Below are positions 59,127 to 64,000 of a DNA stretch of 64,000 nt, piece by piece. The stretch comes from Panicum virgatum. Lineage: Eukaryota > Streptophyta > Magnoliopsida > Poales > Poaceae. A program made the position numbers and the translations under genes. Within the stretch, counting starts at the first letter, position 1. Every line of letters starts with the position of its first letter. The notes under the pieces are model-generated. The model was not told the origin of the DNA. It ran no database searches and was given only the letters and a program-made list of their open reading frames with translations. The DNA lies in contig NC_053140.1 of the NCBI RefSeq assembly GCF_016808335.1, forward strand, positions 30,002,086 to 30,066,085. The letters are read 5' to 3'.

Positions 59127-60632
59127 TGTTGGCGCCCACCAACGTCACCACTGAGCAGATAGCGATGACGCCTGCAGACGCCAAGGGGGTGGCAGGTATT
59201 CCATGAACGACGAATAAATCCACAAGCGCACGAAATACTGCTACAACATTTTACCCAAGAGTATACCAGGGTGTCAGTTATATTTCCACAGGGAAGGCAG
59301 CGAATGGAAGTACATAGGCTAGTTAACGAACTGATCTAGATTGGATATTCAATTGCATAAATAGGGGTTAGATAGATAACATGGTAGAAGTTAGTGTGAC
59401 ACACACACAAACTACCCACAGAGATAAATAAATAAAAAATGCTATAGGCAGAGAGAAAGGCAAAAGTTAGAGCTCGAGTCAGATGTGCTAGGCCAGCTAT
59501 ATCTATGCTATCTTATGGTTAGATTGTCAAAGATTAGACTAATACAACAGGGAGACCGCTCCTATAGCTGACGGGAGAAACCCGTTCACCTATGCGGCTT
59601 TATGTACCTCCTACCCCCCAATCCGAATGTGGAGGATTACTAGGGCTCGGACAGGGCTGTCACCACCTACCGGCTACCTCTCAATCCATGGGAAAAGGGT
59701 GACATCCAACAACACTTATCTAATCTAGACACCACGTCTACATTAGTAAGCGATACTCTAGCATCCCACGCGGAGCCCCCACCCTCCGGATTGATAGACA
59801 TCATACTAGAGCAAACATACGAATACTGGAATAGTTGCCAGAGTTCTAAGGCCAATATGTTAACCATTGCAAGCACAGGGCGATCATGCAATGCAAGCAT
59901 CGAATGATAACGCAACCAAATCACGAAGTATATATATCCGATAACTCAGAACATACTTCAAGCAGATATCGGTAATCATAGTCTAATTCAATTACAAACG
60001 ACCGAGAATTACAAGGGAGGACTAGAGATGAACCCATACCAGAACTCCCGAGCAACTCCGGAGACTCGATGACTCCTAGACTTCTCCTAAACTCCACTAA
60101 GCCTATAGACTAAGTATGAGAGAGCTCTTGAGGTGAGTGAGAGGTGTGGTGTGTGTGTGTCTTTCATTCCTTACCCCTACCCCTTGTATTTATAGGAGGG
60201 AGCCACGGCATTTCTGCGGCTCTTCCATAGCAAACCGACGTAGAGGACCAGTAGGGAGGCAACACATGGCAAAGTTGAGGCGGTGGGGCCTGTGGGCCCG
60301 GTCGGCTGACCGAGCTCGTCGGCCGACGGCCCATAGCCATCCACCGCCCCCAGCTTCATACAGCATGCTGTCCTAAGCCGGTTTAGCATGGTCTTTGGGC
60401 TTCACTTGATCCGTTTGAGTTTGAATCGGTGCTCTAATATTTTCTGTGATTTTATGTTGGGCCAAAGTGTGCTTGCAACCTGCATTTTAGCTCAAAAACA
60501 CAACTTGCATTTTTCTAGAGGTAAAGTGTGGTTTAGAAGTTTAATTGAATAAAGTTACATGTAAGAAATGCAAACTCTCATGATTTTCTGATCAAATTGA
60601 CGCCTAAAAATAATCGTTAATGAGCGTCAACA
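59127..60632 (-). repeat. 5' LTR of the Athila-like element
   Basis: Partner of 53792-55315. Minus-strand TATAAATA at 60187-60194. It shares the GGGCCCGGT...GGCCGA blocks of the other copy. No gene inside. Confidence 0.9.
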
Positions 60633-61138
60633 GCAGCCAAAATTGGCAAATACCAAGGCCGACCGGTCTGACCGGTCGGGCCGACTGGTTAGACCGGTCT
60701 GGGCCTGTGTAATCCGGGTTGAGTTAGAGTTGCAATTTAGAGTCCTTTTGTAACCCGATTTGGAAGGGGTACGTCCTCCCCGGCCTATAAATATAAACGC
60801 TATGGCCGATTGAGGGTTTTTGGAATCACAATCGAATCAATACAAGTCTCTTTACCCTTTTTTTTCCAAACCCTAACTTTTCCAACCCCTTTATTGTTCT
60901 TTCTGCGTCTCGACAGTGTTTGAAGGCGTCTTGGGTGGCCTGCGGACTACAAGACAACCATAGATCTCCTAGCTCTGACGAGGTCCCTCTCGAGCTTGAG
61001 ATTTTAGGTTTTCGCGTGAACTCTGCTCCGACCGGTCGAGCCAGGCGGTCTGATCGGTCTGCGTGGGATTTCGCTAGTGACTGATCATTGCGGTCCGTGC
61101 GTTCTAGCACTTGTTTGTTGATCAGATTTGCGTCAACA
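60633..61138 (+). repeat. Main part of the split 5' LTR carrying CCGGTC words
   Basis: Contains a cluster of CCGGTCTGACCGGTC words at 60659-60705, a TATAAATA near 60784 and a second degenerate cluster at 61030-61065, and ends GCGTCAACA. Its first ten bases lie at 53782-53791. Confidence 0.7.
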
Positions 61139-61186
61139 TACTTTTTGCTGACTTCACTAGGGAAGAAGAAGTCTACATCGGTCCCA

Positions 61187-61821
61187 ATGACTGGTGAAAA
61201 GGTAGATCCTTCCAAGGTAGATGCATCTAACACCATCAGTGTTGATTATGAAGACCTACCTGAGGAGCGCTACTAGGAGTTCGAAGCCGAACTCAAATGG
61301 CAGAACGAGGAGGCAAAGGCAAAGCTGCTACCGTGCTATGGGAAGACTCGGCAAGGTGTGGTCGAGAAGGAGAAATTTGTCATGCCGGGGTTTGCATCTA
61401 CTATTTTGCCTACTTCTCCTGTTATTAATGTAAGCACTTCTCCCCAAGATCTTTAAAGTTTGCTAATGTCTGAGCTTGGGAAGAAGATTGATGCTTCTCA
61501 TCAATACATGCAAGATGTAGTTTTTGATCTTACCGAGAGGATTGATAAGTTTGATAAGGGTAAGGGTGTGAGCCATGCATACTCTACTAAAGATCTTAAC
61601 CCTAATCCTTCGGTAGCACCTGCTTCTACAACTGAGATAGAATATGGTATGCCACCAAATTATTTCGCTGGGCAGAACCATCACCAGGCACAGTTCGGCC
61701 ACACAGGGCCGAACCGGTCAGACCGGTTGCACCGACCGGTCAGACTAGTGCCTCGGCGGCAGGAGCGGTCGGACTGGTTGATGGAACCCGCTGGGGTTTG
61801 CTCCCGATCTTTCGATGAGAG
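61187..61821 (+). pseudogene. gag: gag-like N-terminal frame of the split LTR element, two in-frame stops, truncated
   Basis: ATG 61187 starts MTGEKVDPSKVDAS; an acidic DYEDLPEERY block, a helix-rich region and a basic tail follow. TAG at 61274-61276 and TAA at 61454-61456 interrupt the frame. The end (61711-61790) consists of repeat words read as NRSDRLHRPVRLV. I do not recognise the family beyond a retrotransposon gag-like protein. It is cut off by the next insertion at 61822. Confidence 0.55.
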
Positions 61822-62577
61822 TGGGGGATAACTCGATTTGAGGAGGATCGACGTTGTGCTGCCCGACTACAACACCACAAGGGCTGCGCTGCGCCTTAGC
61901 GACAGTTACACCGCCTCCAATTTGTGTTGTTCTTGCTGTGCCAAGAACAACATTGAACCTGCAAGCAAATCGAAGAACAAGAAAGAACAAGTGGACAAGC
62001 AAACAGCACACAGACCTTGCCCAAAGGATAAATCTGATACAAACGAAGTTGGGGTTCTGAATCGTGCAAATCAGGTGGTCTAATGGACACACGCGTTTAC
62101 AAGGAAGTAGCAGCAGCTAAACTTACAACTAAACAAAACCCAAGTCTCAAATGGTGGCTGCTGGTGGTTTATATAGGTTGAGGAGCAGCCAAGAGGCGGG
62201 GGGGGGGGGGTGTAAACCCTAACTTAGAATGGGCCCCTAGTGGGCTGAACTAGATACAAGGGCCTCAGCCCAAGACTGGAAGACTGAACGTCATTTTGGC
62301 AATTCTGCTTAACTCCTTTGGAATTTCATCATGAGGTTGGATCCATCTGAAAGTAGACTTCAGGAGCTTTCCAACAAGTACTCATGGGCTTCAAACAATA
62401 TTCGGAGCTAAGAGTTATGGCCTTCCGAAGGTGCCCCTTCCTGGAGGTCCGAACTGGTATGGTCCGATCGGATCATCCACACTCGCTTTCTTGTCGTGTT
62501 TGCTCTCCCTCCAATCTGGTTCATGTCCCAAGTTCCTAAGAATAAGAAAAGCATCACAAGAATTTAGTAGTACCCCA
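61822..62577 (-). repeat. 3' LTR of the right-edge gypsy element, about 0.76 kb
   Basis: Contains the TATA word, a G13-like run near 62193-62206 and a GTCCGATCGGACC palindrome near 62460. No gene. Boundaries are inferred from terminus symmetry. Confidence 0.55.
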
Positions 62578-62582
62578 TTCAT

Positions 62583-64000
62583 TTATGATGGTTTATGGAC
62601 AGCGAGGAGCGAGTTTACCTGATAATTTAGCTCTCGTGCACGAGCTCTTGTCATTGGTCCTTGCTGCGTAGTAGGCATGGGTGTATCATTGGGAGGGATG
62701 TCCTCATCATCCTCCCCTTCTTGCATTTGAGTCATCCTCGACTCAAGTTCATCTTCCACGCCCAAATATGGTTTCAAATCTGCAATGTTAAATGTGGGGC
62801 TAACCCCAAAATCTGCAGGCAACTCAAGTTTGTATGCATTATCATTGATCTTAGCTACAACTTTAAAAGGGCCATTAGCTCTCGGAAGCAACTTTGACTT
62901 CCTCAAATCAGGAAACCGATCCTTTCTCAAGTGCAGCCAAACCAAATCACCTGGTTCAAAAGTGACATGTTTCTTTTCTCTGCTACCAGCAAGTTTATAT
63001 TTAGCATTCATGGTTTCTATGTTCTCCTTTGTGGTCTCATGCATTTTCAACATCAACTCAGCACGTTGTTTAGCATCAAAATTCAATCTCTAAGAAGTTG
63101 GTAGAGGCAGCAAATCAATAGGGGCTCGAGGCACAAAACCATAAACAATCTCAAAAGGGCTCTTTTTAGTAGTAGAAAGTTGTGAACGGTTGTAAGCAAA
63201 CTCAACATGAAGCAAACATTCTTCCCACATTTTTATGTTCTTTTTCAAAATAGCCCTAAGCATGGTAGATAAAGTTCTATTCACAACCTCAGTTTGTCCA
63301 TCAGTTTGGGGATGACATGTAGTGGAAAATAGCAGCTTAGTACCTAATTTAGCCCACAAAGTTCTCCAAAAATGACTAAGAAATTTTGCATCACGATCTG
63401 AAACAATTGTGTTTGGCACACCATGCAAACGAACAATTTCACGAAAGAACAAATCAGCAACATTTGTAGCATCATCGGTCTTATGACATGGTATGAAATG
63501 TGACATCTTAGAAAATCTATCCACAACCACAAAAACACTATCCCTCCCCTTCTTTGTTCTAGGCAGTCCTAAAACAAAGTCCATTGAAATATCCTCCCAT
63601 GGTGCATTAGGAATAGGTAGAGGCATGTACAAACCATGAGGATTAAGGCGTGACTTCGCTTTTTGGCATGTTGTGCAGCGAGCAACAAATCTCTCCATGT
63701 CCCTCCGCTTCTTGGCCAAAAGAAATGATCAGCAAGGATATCTTCTGTCTTCTTCACACCAAAGTGTCCCATCAGCCCTCCTCTATGTGCTTCCTGCAGT
63801 AATAACAAACGCACGGAGCTAGCTGGAATGCATAGCTTGTTAGCTCTAAAAACAAACCCATCAGTTAGGAAAAATTTGTTCCAAGTTTTCCCCTCCTTAC
63901 AGTTCAGCAACACATCCTTAAAATCATCATCATGAGAATATTGTGCTTTAATCATTTCCAAGCCAAAATTTTTGCAATCAAGTTGGGGCAGCATAGTGTA
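62583..64000 (-). pseudogene. pol: Ty3/gypsy integrase (zinc-binding, catalytic core, C-terminal domain), frameshift and one stop
   Basis: From the window edge down: HHCC zinc-binding domain ([23 protein letters not shown] near 63740), then a one-base deletion near 63713-63718 after which the frame continues [11 protein letters not shown]. The catalytic core shows all three acidic residues ([19 protein letters not shown] and [15 protein letters not shown]). An in-frame TAG at 63090-63092 separates it from the C-terminal part (LVWLHLRKDRFPD, YKLELPADFGVSPTFNIADL). The tail GPMTRARARELN ends at 62583. No chromodomain is evident. RT and upstream genes lie beyond the window. Confidence 0.88.

Larger units (their letters stand above)
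53792..60632 (-). mobile_element. Athila-like Ty3/gypsy element, complete ends, gag-protease only
   Basis: LTRs 53792-55315 and 59127-60632 (about 1.5 kb each) begin TGTTGG and end GTCAACA. On the minus strand the primer site TGGTGCCGTTGCGGGG (59101-59116) adjoins the 5' LTR (right copy) and resembles the tRNA-Asp type used by Athila. The polypurine tract GCTTGGGGGATCT (55316-55328) adjoins the 3' LTR (left copy). Flanks GCATC (53787-53791) and GCAGC (60633-60637) look like a duplication with one change. The 3.8-kb interior has gag and protease but I find no RT, RNase H or integrase, so it is non-autonomous. Confidence 0.88.
53782..61821 (+). mobile_element. LTR retrotransposon with CCGGTC words, 5' LTR and gag only, itself interrupted twice
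   Basis: The LTR starts TGTTGGCATC (53782-53791), is split by the Athila-like element (53792-60632), and resumes at 60633 to end GCGTCAACA at 61138, giving an LTR of about 511 bp once the duplicated 5 bp are discounted. TATAAATA lies near 60784. Possible target duplication GTTGC precedes it. The gag-like frame follows from 61187 until the insertion at 61822. Superfamily is uncertain, as no pol is seen. Confidence 0.65.
61822..64000 (-). mobile_element. Ty3/gypsy element, 3' LTR and integrase, partial at window edge
   Basis: The 3' LTR (61822-62577) lies left of a minus-strand integrase gene that ends only six bases from it, a compact arrangement. LTR limits rest on the inverted pair TGGGGTACTA (minus strand from 62577) and TTATCCCCCA and on where the host gag frame stops, so they are tentative. 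A minus-strand TATATAAA near 62169-62176 gives a promoter. Confidence 0.7.

Overview
This window looks like repeat-dense nuclear DNA from a grass (Poaceae, probably panicoid). The evidence is the mix of grass-type elements: SIRE/Maximus-like Ty1/copia, Tekay-like and Athila-like Ty3/gypsy, a Tat-type element with an antisense plant-mobile-domain gene, CACTA elements, PIF/Harbinger, Stowaway and a TRIM. GC-rich untranslated segments inside long LTRs fit the same picture. I see no bacterial operon, CRISPR array, rRNA or convincing tRNA gene. Almost every protein-like reading frame belongs to a transposable element or a broken host-gene copy.

Left nest (1-23542). A Tat-like element in + orientation (18074-23542, 3' LTR 22406-23542) carries an intron-containing antisense plant-mobile-domain gene. 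A complete TRIM (20822-21648, duplication CCCAT) has split that gene. The same Tat-like element was entered by a SIRE-like copia element (+, 9167-18073) that has gag and an extra downstream ORF but no visible pol. Its gag was entered by a second copia element in - orientation (5' LTR 7682-9166). That one was entered next to its primer site by a Tekay-like gypsy element (-, 1-7610), whose gag-pol frame is almost intact and contains a GT-AG intron in gag.

Middle (23543-37667). This part holds a 3.7-kb solo LTR with perfect CTTGA duplications (24059-27795) and a BED-hAT transposase pseudogene (-). Next come a solo LTR related to the TRIM, a head-to-head NLR remnant cut by a hairpin-rich non-autonomous CACTA element (31172-31767, TCA duplication), and a degenerate multi-exon Ulp1/C48-like gene with a Stowaway MITE in an intron. 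The left end of another CACTA element follows.

Right middle (37668-51000). An element with about 4-kb LTRs and only about 0.5 kb of interior comes first, followed by another Tekay-type LTR and a CACTA fragment. A two-domain B3 gene (45226-46373) has a probable frameshift. A complete PIF/Harbinger element follows (46507-51000, TTA duplication); its first catalytic Asp is replaced by Asn and its Myb-like gene is frameshifted.

Right nest (52494-64000). An Athila-like gag-protease remnant (+) was entered by an LTR element (+, LTR 53782-53791 plus 60633-61138). The LTR of that element was entered by an Athila-like element (-, 53792-60632) that carries gag-protease only. Its gag was entered by another gypsy element (-, 61822 to the window end).

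The most unusual signal is a family of 9-bp-periodic palindromic words built on ACCGGTCTGACCGGT. They are scattered through coding, spacer and LTR parts of two apparently unrelated retroelements. All calls come from reading the sequence; no database search was possible.
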